Shown in pieces: positions 5,192 through 12,253 of a stretch of DNA of 12,253 nt. Positions within the stretch are counted from its first letter, which is position 1, and each line of letters starts with the position of its first letter. The notes under the pieces were generated by a model, which did no database searches, had not been told where the DNA came from, and saw only the letters and a list, made by a program, of their open reading frames with translations. Origin of the DNA: Candidatus Aminicenantota bacterium (GTDB taxonomy: Bacteria; Acidobacteriota; Aminicenantia; Aminicenantales; JAFGBC01); assembly GCA_016933355.1 (NCBI GenBank), contig JAFGBC010000205.1, positions 1 to 12,253 of the forward strand, given 5' to 3'. A program made the position numbers and the translations under genes.

Positions 5192-7795
5192 ATGTCTCGA
5201 GATCCGGTCTGCGGCATGGAGGTCGACGAGACGAGGGCCGCCGGGACTTCGGTTTATAAAGGACGGACCTACTATTTCTGCTCCTTAGGCTGCAAGGCGG
5301 CGTTCGACAAGGATCCGAAAAAATATCGGACGCCGGCCGCCGCAGAAGCGAAGAGCGCCTCCGGAAGCGAGCGGATCGAACTTCCCATCGTCGGCATGCA
5401 CTGCGCCAGCTGCGCCGTCAACATCGAGGAGGGACTGAACGAGCTCGAGGGCGTCGACAAGGCCAGCGTCAACGCGGCCACGAACCGGGCTTCCGTGCTC
5501 TTCAACCCCCGTTTCGTCAAAGCCGGCGATTTGGTCGGCGTCGTCCGCGACAAAGGCTACGACGTGGCGACGGCCGTCCTCGACCTCTCGATTTCGGGAA
5601 TGGAATGCGCCTCCTGTGTCGCCAGGGTCGAAAAAGCGCTCCTGGCCAGGGACGGAGTCCTGAAGGCTTCGGTCAACCTGGCCACGCAGAAAGCCAGGGT
5701 CGAATACCTGCCCTCGCGGGTCGACCGGGCCGGCCTCAAGACCGCCGTCGAGGCGGCGGGCTACGCGGTGATCGAGACGCGGGGCGCCGCCGAATCCGAG
5801 GATGTCGAGCGGCTGGCCAGGGAAAAGGAGTACCGGTCCCTGACCCGCAAGCTGATCGCCGGCGCCGTCCTGGCCGTCCCCGTCTTTTTCGGGAACATGC
5901 GCCATCTCTTTCCCTGGGTGCCGGCCGCTCTCGCCAACGGCTACCTTCTCTGGGCCCTGACGACGCCCGTCGAGTTCGTCGTCGGCGGGATGTTCCATCG
6001 CGGCGCCTGGAGGGCGCTGCGGCACGGGACGGCCGACATGAACACGCTCGTCTCGGTCGGGACGCTGGCGGCTTATCTCTTCAGCGCGGCGGCGACTTTG
6101 GCCCCGTCCTTCTTCGCGGCGGCCGGCGTCGCTCCCGACGTCTACTTCGACACGTCGGCGGTCATCATCGTCCTCATCCTGTTCGGCCGCTGGCTCGAGG
6201 CGCGGGCCAAGGGGCGAACGTCGGAGGCGATCAGGGCGCTGGCCGGGCTCCGGCCGAAGACCGCCCGGGTTCGTCGGAACGGCGTGGAGCTCGACATCCC
6301 CGCGGCCGACGTCGCGGTCGGGGACCTCGTCGTGGTCCGGCCCGGCGAGCGGATCCCGGTCGACGGGGTCGTGCGGGAGGGCCGCTCGGCCGTCGATGAG
6401 TCCATGATCAGCGGGGAGAGCCTGCCGGTCGGCAAGGGGCCGGGCGACGCCGTCGTCGGCGCGACCATCAACAAGACCGGGAGCTTCGTGTTCGAGGCGA
6501 CCAAGATCGGTCGGGATACGGTTTTGGCTCACATCATCCGTCTCGTCCAGGAGGCCCAGGGCTCGAAGGCGCCCATCCAGCGGATGGCCGACGTCATCGC
6601 CTCTTTTTTCGTGCCGGCCGTGATGGCGATCGCCGTCCTGACCTTCGGCGTCTGGATGGCGTTCGGCCCGGCGCCGGCCCTGAACCGGGCCCTCCTGAGC
6701 TTCGTCGCCGTCCTGATTATTGCTTGCCCCTGCGCGCTCGGCCTGGCGACGCCGACCGCGGTCATGGTCGGGACGGGCCGCGGCGCCGAGCGCGGGATCC
6801 TCATCAAGGGCGGCGAAAGCCTGGAGACGGCCCACAAGCTGACGACGGTCGTCTTCGACAAGACGGGGACGCTGACCCGGGGCGAGCCGACCGTGACCGA
6901 CATCGTCACGGCCGGCTCGGTTGCCGAAGCCGACCTGCTGCGCTGGACGGCGGGCGCCGAGAAGAGCTCCGAGCATCCGCTCGGGGCGGCCGTCGTCGCC
7001 GCGGCCCGAGCGCGGGGGATCGAGCCGGCGCCGGCCGGCCGTTTCCTCGCGCTCGAAGGCCGCGGCCTCGAGGCGGAGGTCGAAGGCCGGAGCCTCCTTC
7101 TCGGAAGCGCCGGCCTGATGGCCGAGCGCGGCATCGACTTCGACGCCTGCGCGGGCCGGGCGGCCGCCCTTGAGACCGAGGGAAAGACCGTCATCCTCGT
7201 CGCGGTCGACGGTGTTCCGGCCGGCTGCATCGCCGTCGCCGACACGCTCAAGGACTCGGCCGCGCCGGCCGTCCGGGAGCTCAAGGCGATGGGGCTCGAG
7301 GTCGCGCTGATGACCGGCGACAACCGCCGCACGGCGGAGGCGGTGGCCCGGGCGGCCGGGATCGAGGTCGTCCTGGCCGAGGTCCTGCCGGGGGACAAGG
7401 CCGCCGAGGTCAAGCGCCTCCAGGCCTCCGGGAAGACGGTCGCCATGGTCGGAGACGGGATCAACGACGCGCCCGCGCTGGCCCAGGCCGACGTCGGCAT
7501 CGCCGTCGGCACCGGGACGGACGTCGCCCTGGAAGCGTCCGACATCACGCTGATCCGCGGCGACCTGACGGGCGTGGCCGTCGCCGTCGCGCTCAGCCGG
7601 CGCACCCTGAGGACGATCCGGCAGAACCTATTCTGGGCGTTCGTCTACAACACCCTCGGCATCCCGGTGGCGGCCGGCGTCCTCTATCCGTTCTTCGGCC
7701 TCCTCCTCAACCCGATGATCGCCTCGGCCGCCATGGCCCTGAGCTCGGTCTCGGTCGTCTCGAACTCCCTCCGCCTCCGCCGCGCACGGCTTTAG
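5192..7795 (+). CDS. Copper-translocating P1B-1 type ATPase with N-terminal YHS and two HMA domains
   Basis: This 867-residue heavy-metal pump most likely exports Cu(I) across the inner membrane using ATP. A YHS-type domain comes first (about 1-48; DPVCGM at 4-9, C30 and C34). Two metal-binding HMA domains follow, with GMHCASC at 68-74 and GMECASC at 136-142. The P-type core shows SGES (407-410, actuator), CPC (512-514, membrane metal site), DKTGT (556-560, phosphorylated D556), SEHPLG (593-598, nucleotide-binding) and GDGINDAP (754-761). YN (819-820) and MxxSS (M848, S851, S852) in the last two membrane segments complete the Cu(I)-specific P1B-1 signature. AGGAAGGAG sits 7 bases before the ATG. 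No copper chaperone or regulator gene is adjacent, and the gene appears monocistronic. The product is a CopA-like enzyme; silver transport is also possible. Confidence 0.97.
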   Translation: MSRDPVCGMEVDETRAAGTSVYKGRTYYFCSLGCKAAFDKDPKKYRTPAAAEAKSASGSERIELPIVGMHCASCAVNIEEGLNELEGVDKASVNAATNRASVLFNPRFVKAGDLVGVVRDKGYDVATAVLDLSISGMECASCVARVEKALLARDGVLKASVNLATQKARVEYLPSRVDRAGLKTAVEAAGYAVIETRGAAESEDVERLAREKEYRSLTRKLIAGAVLAVPVFFGNMRHLFPWVPAALANGYLLWALTTPVEFVVGGMFHRGAWRALRHGTADMNTLVSVGTLAAYLFSAAATLAPSFFAAAGVAPDVYFDTSAVIIVLILFGRWLEARAKGRTSEAIRALAGLRPKTARVRRNGVELDIPAADVAVGDLVVVRPGERIPVDGVVREGRSAVDESMISGESLPVGKGPGDAVVGATINKTGSFVFEATKIGRDTVLAHIIRLVQEAQGSKAPIQRMADVIASFFVPAVMAIAVLTFGVWMAFGPAPALNRALLSFVAVLIIACPCALGLATPTAVMVGTGRGAERGILIKGGESLETAHKLTTVVFDKTGTLTRGEPTVTDIVTAGSVAEADLLRWTAGAEKSSEHPLGAAVVAAARARGIEPAPAGRFLALEGRGLEAEVEGRSLLLGSAGLMAERGIDFDACAGRAAALETEGKTVILVAVDGVPAGCIAVADTLKDSAAPAVRELKAMGLEVALMTGDNRRTAEAVARAAGIEVVLAEVLPGDKAAEVKRLQASGKTVAMVGDGINDAPALAQADVGIAVGTGTDVALEASDITLIRGDLTGVAVAVALSRRTLRTIRQNLFWAFVYNTLGIPVAAGVLYPFFGLLLNPMIASAAMALSSVSVVSNSLRLRRARL

Positions 7796-7829
7796 CGCCA
7801 CTCCCAGAGAGGGCGACGGACCAGACCAT

Positions 7830-7970
7830 TCGAGGGCACGCTCGATTTCCCCGGCGAGGAAATCTCGCTCGCTTCGAGCCTTCGCTCCCCTGCGGCCGCT
7901 CCGCTACGCAGGGACCGTCCCGCTTCCGTTTCACTAGCGGGACTGCCCTGCCGTATGAATGCCGGCAGGG
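7830..7970. repeat. Array of six consecutive perfect hairpins (REP-like element)
   Basis: Perfect inverted arms follow one another with almost no gaps. They are TCGAG/CTCGA (7830-7834, 7841-7845), GATTTCC/GGAAATC (7844-7850, 7858-7864) and GCTCG/CGAGC (7867-7871, 7875-7879). Then come CCCTGCG/CGCAGGG (7888-7894, 7907-7913), GTCCCGCT/AGCGGGAC (7917-7924, 7936-7943) and CCCTGCCG/CGGCAGGG (7946-7953, 7963-7970). The last three are 7-8 bp stems separated by only 3 and 2 bases. The fourth and sixth share the arms CCCTGC and GCAGGG. A direct repeat GCAGGGACCGT occurs at 7908-7918 and 7965-7975, each followed by a near-identical CCCGCT-CCG stretch, giving a 57-base period. It resembles an intergenic palindromic repeat family, but copies elsewhere in the genome cannot be seen here. 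Confidence 0.6.
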
Positions 7971-8101
7971 ACCGTGCCCGCTCCGGCTCTCAGACGACCC
8001 TCTTCATGGCCTGACCCGCCGCCCTCGTTCCGAGTTGACCTTCTCAATTTATCATCGAGATCGCCGAAGTCTCGCCGGTCGGGTCCTTCCCGAGCACGGC
8101 A

Positions 8102-8130
8102 TTCGGAAAGATCCCGCTTTCATGTATAAT
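8102..8130 (+). promoter_or_regulatory. Predicted promoter of the DUF1015 gene
   Basis: A perfect TATAAT (8125-8130) lies 17 bases after a weak -35 element, TTCGGA (8102-8107). Transcription would start near 8137, about 22 bases before the ATG. The ribosome binding site AAAGGA lies at 8146-8151, 7 bases before the ATG. Confidence 0.6.
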
Positions 8131-8158
8131 CCTTGTCCTGCGAAGAAAGGACAGCCTG

Positions 8159-9496
8159 ATGCGCATCTACGAATCCATCGGCCTGGCCGCCGCCGACATC
8201 CTGCTGCCCAAGCCGGAGATCGACCCGGCCAAATGGGCGGTCATCGCCTGCGACCAATTCACCTCCGAGCCCGAATACTGGGAGAAGGCGGCCGCCTTCG
8301 TCGGCCGCGCTCCCTCGACCCTGAACCTCATCTATCCCGAGGTCTACCTCGAGGAACCCGACCCGGAGACGCGGATCGCGCGCATTCGCGCGGCGATGGC
8401 CGACTACTTGAAGGGGGGGATTCTCCGCGAGGCCGAAGGCCTCGTCTACGTCGAACGGACGACCTGCGGCCGGACCCGGCGCGGGATCGTCGCCGGCCTC
8501 GACCTCGAGGCTTACGATTTCCGTAGGACGGCGACGAGCCCGATCCGGGCGACGGAAGGCACGATCATGGAAAGAATTCCGCCCCGGGTCCGGATCCGCG
8601 AGGGAGCCCCGATCGAGCTCCCCCATATCATGGTCCTCGTCGACGACCCCGAAGACGCCGTCGTCGGTCCGCTGGAGAAAGCCAAAGCCGGCCTCGAGCC
8701 GCTCTACGACTTCGACCTGATGATGGATTCCGGCCGTCTGGCGGGCTATCGCGTCCCGGCCGGCCCTCCGGAGGCGGCCGTCGTCGCGGCCCTATCGCGG
8801 CTGGCCGACCCGGCCGCCTTCGCCCGCCGCTACGGGCTTCCGGCCGGAACGCCCGTCCTCCTCTACGCGATGGGGGACGGGAACCACTCGCTGGCCACGG
8901 CCAAGACGATCTGGGAGAAAACCAAAGAGAAGGCCGGGGGCGCGGATGCCGTCCTGAGCTCTCCGCTGCGCTGGGCGCTGGTCGAGATCGTCAACCTTCA
9001 CGATCCGGCCCTGATCTTCGAGCCTATTCACCGGGTCCTGTTCGACCTCGCGCCGGGCCGGGACATTCTCGCCGAAGCCGCCGCGTTCTTCGGCGGGGCG
9101 GCCGGGTTCGCATCGGCCGGCAGCCCGATACTGATGCGCGAGGCCGTCGACGGCCAGGCCGGGCGGCCTCACAAGGTCGGCATCATCCGCGAATCCGGGG
9201 CGGGCGTCCTGACGATCGACGCGGCCGGGTCGAATTTGCCGGTCGGGACGATCCAGGCCTTCCTGGACGCCTTTCTCAAGGACAAGGGGGCTCGCGCCAT
9301 CGACTATGTTCACGGCGAGGACGCGATCGCCCAGCTCGGCGCCAAGCCGGGGAACCTGGGCGTTTATTTGCCGGCCATGCGCAAGGAGGAGCTGTTCCGG
9401 ACGGTCATCCTCGACGGCGCCCTGCCCCGCAAGACCTTCTCGATGGGCGAGGCCTGGGAGAAGCGCTTCTACATGGAGGCCCGCCGGCTCGGCTGA
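8159..9496 (+). CDS. DUF1015 family protein
   Basis: This 445-residue soluble protein has no signal peptide and belongs to the DUF1015 family, which is widespread in bacteria and has no settled biochemical role. Recognisable family segments are ACDQFTSEPEYW (30-41), ATEGTIMERIPPR (131-143), AMGDGNHSLATAK (237-249), YVHGED (383-388) and KTFSMGEAWEKRFYMEAR (425-442). The GDGNHS motif and the EGT-R cluster look like a conserved active or ligand site; that is inference. Length is normal and the ends are intact. It has its own promoter and a good ribosome binding site, and the next gene on this strand starts 154 bases later, so it seems to be a single-gene unit. In other genomes such genes often lie near serine/glycerate metabolism genes, but nothing here supports a specific pathway. 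Confidence 0.92.
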   Translation: MRIYESIGLAAADILLPKPEIDPAKWAVIACDQFTSEPEYWEKAAAFVGRAPSTLNLIYPEVYLEEPDPETRIARIRAAMADYLKGGILREAEGLVYVERTTCGRTRRGIVAGLDLEAYDFRRTATSPIRATEGTIMERIPPRVRIREGAPIELPHIMVLVDDPEDAVVGPLEKAKAGLEPLYDFDLMMDSGRLAGYRVPAGPPEAAVVAALSRLADPAAFARRYGLPAGTPVLLYAMGDGNHSLATAKTIWEKTKEKAGGADAVLSSPLRWALVEIVNLHDPALIFEPIHRVLFDLAPGRDILAEAAAFFGGAAGFASAGSPILMREAVDGQAGRPHKVGIIRESGAGVLTIDAAGSNLPVGTIQAFLDAFLKDKGARAIDYVHGEDAIAQLGAKPGNLGVYLPAMRKEELFRTVILDGALPRKTFSMGEAWEKRFYMEARRLG

Positions 9497-9519
9497 GAGA
9501 CGGATTCGCCGTGGGGCCG

Positions 9520-9565
9520 GGCGTCTCGCCTCAGACGCCGGGGGCGGAGGCGGGCGCTAATTTTT
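9520..9565 (+). terminator. Possible terminator after the DUF1015 gene
   Basis: GGCGTCT (9520-9526) and AGACGCC (9533-9539) form a perfect 7-bp stem with a 6-base loop, which outer CC/GG pairs can extend across a bulged G. The only T-run (five T at 9561-9565) is about 21 bases past the stem, too far for a classical intrinsic terminator. A second small dyad, CCGGA (9566-9570) with TCCGG (9579-9583), follows. Confidence 0.4.
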
Positions 9566-9636
9566 CCGGAGGGAACCTTCCGGGCCGCGCTTTCGTAATA
9601 ATCTATGACCGCAGACGATGAGATCTATCCATTTCT

Positions 9637-9643
9637 CGAGGAG
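9637..9643 (+). promoter_or_regulatory. Ribosome binding site that sets the start of the repeat protein
   Basis: CGAGGAG lies 7 bases before the ATG at 9651. The in-frame ATG at 9618 has no such motif before it, so the shorter protein is preferred. Confidence 0.75.
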
Positions 9644-9650
9644 TTTCGTC

Positions 9651-10652
9651 ATGACTCAGCCTCTTTCCCGCGCCCGTCGCTTTGTCGGCCTTCCGATCTT
9701 TGTCGCATTGCTGTTCGCCGCGGCCCCGCTTTCGGTCGTCGCCGCCGAAAGCCTGAATATTCCCGCCAAGACCTGGGGCGTCAGCTTCGGGAATTCCAAG
9801 ACCTTCGACGGCCTCCGCTTCAATTTCCGGGACAGCGCCGTCGTGCGCGTCAGGGGCGTCAACCTGACGCTCTGGCATCCCCGCAAGGACAACGAGGATT
9901 CCGTCGTCCAGGGCCTGTCGCTCGGCCTAATCCCCGGCGGCGGGACCGTGACCGGCGTTCAGCTCGGGATCCTGGGCGCTTCGGCCGACAAAGACCTCAA
10001 GGGCGTGAGCCTGGGGTTGCTCGGCGCCGGCGCGGGCGGAGACATCGTCGGGCTGAACGCGGGCGGCTTGGGGGCCGGCGCCGGAGGCAACGTCGACGGC
10101 GTTAACCTGGGCGGCCTGGGCGTCGGCGCCGGCGGGGATATCAAGGGCATCACGATCGGAGGCTTGGGCGCCGGCGCGGGCGGCTCGATGACGGGCATCA
10201 ATATCGGCGGCCTGGGCGTCGGCGCCGGGGAGAACATGACGGGCATCAACCTGGGCGGAATCGGGGTCGGAGCGGGCCATGTTCTCGCGGGGATCAGCGT
10301 CGGCGGCATCGGTGTCGGAGCCGGCGAACGCCTGACCGGCGTCGGCATCGGCGGGATCGGCGTGGGCGCGCCGGAGATCCGGGGGCTGGCGATCGGCGGC
10401 ATCGCTGCGGGCGGCAAGGATGTCCGAGGGATTCTGGTCGCGGGCGCCTTCACGAGGATCGACGACGGCGGAAGCCTGAACGGCCTCGTCGTGAGCTCAT
10501 TCAACTACGTCAAGGGAGCCCAGACCGGGCTGAGCATCGGGATCGTCAACTACGCCTGGAGCGTTAAAGGGATCCAGGTCGGCGTCGTCAATATCGTTCG
10601 GAACAATCCGCGGGGGCTGAAGGTCCTCCCCGTCTTCAACACGAGCTTCTAA
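9651..10652 (+). CDS. Exported LA_2272-like glycine-rich repeat protein
   Basis: This 333-residue protein has a signal peptide (basic RARR at 7-10, hydrophobic core, likely cleavage after VVAA near 32). From residue 115 to about 242 it consists of eight consecutive 16-residue repeats of the form x-x-x-G-[IVL]-x-[IVLA]-G-[GL]-[LI]-G-[VA]-G-A-[GP]-x. Looser repeats flank these on both sides. The C-terminus (GLSIGIVNYAWSVKGIQVGVVNIV, closing with PVFNTSF) resembles the LA_2272-type surface repeat proteins first annotated in Leptospira. Their function is unknown; regular G-x-[IL]-G spacing suggests a beta-solenoid or stacked strands at the cell surface, which is inference. The start is set by CGAGGAG at 9637-9643. 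An AT-rich TAATAAT at 9596-9602 may be a -10 element, without a clear -35. The last 156 bases overlap the fucosidase frame on the other strand. Confidence 0.83.
   Translation: MTQPLSRARRFVGLPIFVALLFAAAPLSVVAAESLNIPAKTWGVSFGNSKTFDGLRFNFRDSAVVRVRGVNLTLWHPRKDNEDSVVQGLSLGLIPGGGTVTGVQLGILGASADKDLKGVSLGLLGAGAGGDIVGLNAGGLGAGAGGNVDGVNLGGLGVGAGGDIKGITIGGLGAGAGGSMTGINIGGLGVGAGENMTGINLGGIGVGAGHVLAGISVGGIGVGAGERLTGVGIGGIGVGAPEIRGLAIGGIAAGGKDVRGILVAGAFTRIDDGGSLNGLVVSSFNYVKGAQTGLSIGIVNYAWSVKGIQVGVVNIVRNNPRGLKVLPVFNTSF
9993..10376 (+). repeat. Eight tandem 48-bp degenerate repeats inside the repeat-protein gene
   Basis: The units encode 16 residues each, and the positions GINIGG, GGLGVGAG and similar recur at exactly 16-residue spacing with no break. 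The next unit (from 10377) is one codon shorter. Nucleotide identity between units is partial, so the array is old or under selection for protein sequence rather than freshly duplicated. Confidence 0.85.
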
Positions 10653-12077
10653 AGAGGCGGAGGCGGGTCCTTTCGCGGCGGGACGGGCCTTCTCGATGAG
10701 GACGGCCACGGGCCAATCAGGGCCCCAGGTCAAGCTCTGCTTGTCCCGGCCGCCGGCTGCTTCGCCGGGCCGAAGGGGCGCCTTGAGCAGGCGGATCGTC
10801 TGCTTCCGCACGATGTCGATCTTGAGCCCGTCGGCGGTCTGCTCCCAGGACAGGCCGCCGTCCTGTCCGAGGAGCGTCACCTTCGTGTCGGGGGTGGCCG
10901 CGACGGATCGGAGGAGGACGCTTCGGGCGTTCCCCGCCAGCCCGGCCAAGGCGTAGACCGCTTCGTCTGAAGGGCGGCGCGTGAACCAGACGTCGCCCTC
11001 GTTCGTGACGACCCAGGGGCGCACGCCGCGCACGGCATCGCCGTAGAGCGCCATCCATAGGCTCAGGTCGCGAAGCCGGTCCTCGTCGGCCGGGGCGATC
11101 CGCCCGTCGGGCCGCGGCCCGACGTTCAAGAGCATGTTCCCGCCGCGGGCCCGGATCCGGATGAGGTTGTCGATGATCTCGGCCGAGGAGCGGACTTCGG
11201 CGTCGGGGAGGAACGACCACTGGTAGCTCGTGGTCAGACAGCTCTCCCAAGCGTGATCGGCGGCCCGGTCCGGAATCTCCTGCTCGGGCGTCGGGATCTC
11301 GCCGCGGGCGATGAAGACGTCCTGCCGGACCCGCCAGGCGTGTTTCTTGAGGGGCTCGCATTTTCCGTCGAACCAGAGCATGAAGACGTCGCCGTAACGG
11401 GTCAGGAGCTCCTCGATCTGGCCGCGCTCGTAGTCCAGGAAGCTCTTGGCGGCCGGCCCGAAGGGGGCGTCGCTGTCGAAGTCGGGCTCGTAGATGTGGC
11501 CGGTCCGGCGGCCGGTCTCCCACTGATAGCGGAAATCGCCCGGCGAATAGTAGAAGCCGACGAGCAGGCCTTCTTGGCGGAAGGCGCCGGCGACCGCCGA
11601 GGCGATGTCGCGGCCGTAGGGCGTCCGGGTGATCTTGAAATCGCTCAGCGCCGTATCGAACATGCAGAAGCCGTCGTGGTGCTTGGCGGTGAAGACGACG
11701 TATTCCATCCCGGCCAGCCTGGCCAGCCGGGCCCAAACGGCGGGATCGAACGCGGCCGGGTTGAAGGTCTCGGCTAGAGCGTAGTATTTCCGGATGAACT
11801 CTTCCGAGGCGTTGAACAGCGGCCAGGAGATCTCTGTGCCCAGCTGGGCGTTCGGCCCCCAATGAATGAACAGCCCGAGGCCGGCGTCCCTGAAGATCTC
11901 GGTCTTGGCCGGGTCGTTCGAGAGTCGGACCGCGTCCTCGGCGATCAGGGGAACGGGCGTCGCCTCAGGCGCCGGGGGCGCGGACCGCTCGGAGCAGGCG
12001 AACGACGCGAGGACGAAGGCCGAGGAAAGTATGGCGGCGACCGGGCGCAAAGAGGCCGGGGTTGAAGACACCGTCAT
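10497..12077 (-). CDS. GH29 family alpha-L-fucosidase, exported
   Basis: This retaining glycoside hydrolase of family GH29 should release L-fucose from glycans. A hydrophobic N-terminus ends in LASFAC (C28), so it is exported and perhaps lipid-anchored, although the lipobox is not ideal. The TIM-barrel catalytic domain spans about 50-350. Its key motifs are FIHWGPNA (70-77), VFTAKHHDGFCMFDT (128-142), FYYSPGDF (175-182) and LWFDG (234-238, probable nucleophile D237). AWESC (276-280) has E278 as a candidate second catalytic or substrate-binding acid, and LLNVGPRPDG (316-325) follows. A beta-sandwich-like region occupies about 355-430. AAAGGAGA sits just before the ATG, overlapping the stop of the upstream gene, so the two are co-transcribed. 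The last 51 codons lie antisense to the repeat-protein gene and look unlike GH29; the true end may be near residue 470. Confidence 0.92.
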   Translation of the reverse strand: MTVSSTPASLRPVAAILSSAFVLASFACSERSAPPAPEATPVPLIAEDAVRLSNDPAKTEIFRDAGLGLFIHWGPNAQLGTEISWPLFNASEEFIRKYYALAETFNPAAFDPAVWARLARLAGMEYVVFTAKHHDGFCMFDTALSDFKITRTPYGRDIASAVAGAFRQEGLLVGFYYSPGDFRYQWETGRRTGHIYEPDFDSDAPFGPAAKSFLDYERGQIEELLTRYGDVFMLWFDGKCEPLKKHAWRVRQDVFIARGEIPTPEQEIPDRAADHAWESCLTTSYQWSFLPDAEVRSSAEIIDNLIRIRARGGNMLLNVGPRPDGRIAPADEDRLRDLSLWMALYGDAVRGVRPWVVTNEGDVWFTRRPSDEAVYALAGLAGNARSVLLRSVAATPDTKVTLLGQDGGLSWEQTADGLKIDIVRKQTIRLLKAPLRPGEAAGGRDKQSLTWGPDWPVAVLIEKARPAAKGPASASLEARVEDGEDLQPPRIVPNDIDDADLDPFNAPGVVDDPDAQPGLGSLDVVE

Positions 12078-12089
12078 GGCGGTCTCCTT

Positions 12090-12253
12090 TCAGAACAGGA
12101 AGCGTAGGCCGACGCCGAACCGGAACAGGGACGGGTCGAGCTTGATTGGGCCGAGGCTCATGAGGCGCGCGAGCTCCTCGGGCGTTTCGGAGACGCCTTC
12201 GCCGGTGATGACCTGCCAGGCGGCTTCGACCTCCCGGAAGGAGAAGTAGCGGA
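12090..12253 (-). CDS. C-terminal end of a probable beta-barrel outer-membrane protein (partial)
   Basis: An open frame enters from the right edge and codes for 53 residues before its TGA, which lies 12 bases upstream of the fucosidase ATG. The tail reads LDPSLFRFGVGLRFLF. Alternating hydrophobic residues and a terminal Phe are typical of the last strand of an outer-membrane beta-barrel recognised by the BAM machinery. Before it is a charged stretch with ETPEELARL. The fucosidase ribosome binding site overlaps this stop, so the genes form an operon. A barrel upstream of a glycosidase would suit glycan uptake or a general porin, but the family cannot be named from 53 residues. Confidence 0.68.
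   Translation of the reverse strand, partial: RYFSFREVEAAWQVITGEGVSETPEELARLMSLGPIKLDPSLFRFGVGLRFLF

Larger units (their letters stand above)
7796..8158 (+). other. Gene-free stretch with a hairpin array and a promoter
   Basis: No convincing gene is present: the reading frames here lack ribosome binding sites and are continuations or antisense of neighbours. The left half (7830-7970) is packed with perfect inverted repeats, described separately. The right half is plainer, with a small 5-bp hairpin, TCGGG (8079-8083) with CCCGA (8089-8093), and the promoter before the DUF1015 gene. No T-run terminator for the ATPase gene is visible. Confidence 0.7.

Noticed and set aside
5285..6976. A 563-codon frame antisense to the copper ATPase
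   Set aside because: It mirrors the ATPase codons, has Asp/Arg/Gly-rich composition with no recognisable domain, and no ribosome binding site or promoter was seen.
7707..7934. A 75-codon minus-strand frame crossing the hairpin array
   Set aside because: The composition is set by the hairpin arms and the ATPase antisense. No ribosome binding site, no domain.
9513..9554. Cluster of G-runs that might form a G-quadruplex
   Set aside because: The runs are unequal and one spacing is 18 bases; the hairpin at 9520-9539 uses some of the same bases and is more likely.
9618..9650. Earlier ATG for the repeat protein, adding 11 residues
   Set aside because: No ribosome binding motif before 9618, whereas CGAGGAG precedes 9651 at good spacing and the signal peptide is better formed from that start.
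9993..10376. Regular repeats considered as a possible CRISPR array
   Set aside because: The 48-bp units are contiguous, in frame and degenerate with no unique spacers; they encode protein repeats.

Overview
The window is about 12.3 kb of GC-rich, gene-dense DNA from a Gram-negative-type bacterium. An exported repeat protein and the tail of a beta-barrel-like outer-membrane protein (ending GVGLRFLF) point to two membranes. The mix of yebC-ruvC-ruvA, an ESS-type glutamate symporter, DUF1015, a Leptospira-type LA_2272-like repeat protein and a GH29 fucosidase would suit an Acidobacteriota/Aminicenantes-like or other deep-branching GC-rich lineage. That placement is a guess; no rRNA or phylogenetic marker was tested.

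Layout. (1) 1-1948, minus strand: yebC-ruvC-ruvA, a translation/regulatory factor followed by Holliday-junction processing genes, driven by a good sigma70-type promoter just upstream of yebC. ruvB is not in the window. (2) 2055-3404, minus: an ESS-family sodium/glutamate-type symporter with a roughly 125-nt leader. (3) 3405-3699: a divergent control region with two near-consensus promoters that share identical -35 and -10 hexamers. (4) 3700-5068, plus: a two-gene unit of a small DUF2892 membrane protein and an exported class C beta-lactamase-like serine hydrolase. (5) 5192-7795, plus: a copper-type P1B ATPase with an N-terminal YHS domain and two HMA domains. (6) 7796-8158: a gene-free stretch holding a dense run of back-to-back perfect hairpins, then a TATAAT promoter. 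(7) 8159-9496, plus: DUF1015 protein. (8) 9651-10652, plus: an exported protein built from 16-residue glycine-rich repeats. (9) 10497-12253, minus: an exported GH29 alpha-L-fucosidase whose reading frame overlaps gene 8 tail-to-tail by 156 bp, preceded by the C-terminus of a probable outer-membrane protein in the same operon.

Most genes are recognisable housekeeping or envelope functions. The least explained parts are the hairpin array at 7830-7970, the long-loop dyads in the leaders of the symporter and the copper ATPase, and the repeat protein with its overlapping fucosidase neighbour. I found no CRISPR array, tRNA, rRNA, transposase or defence system.
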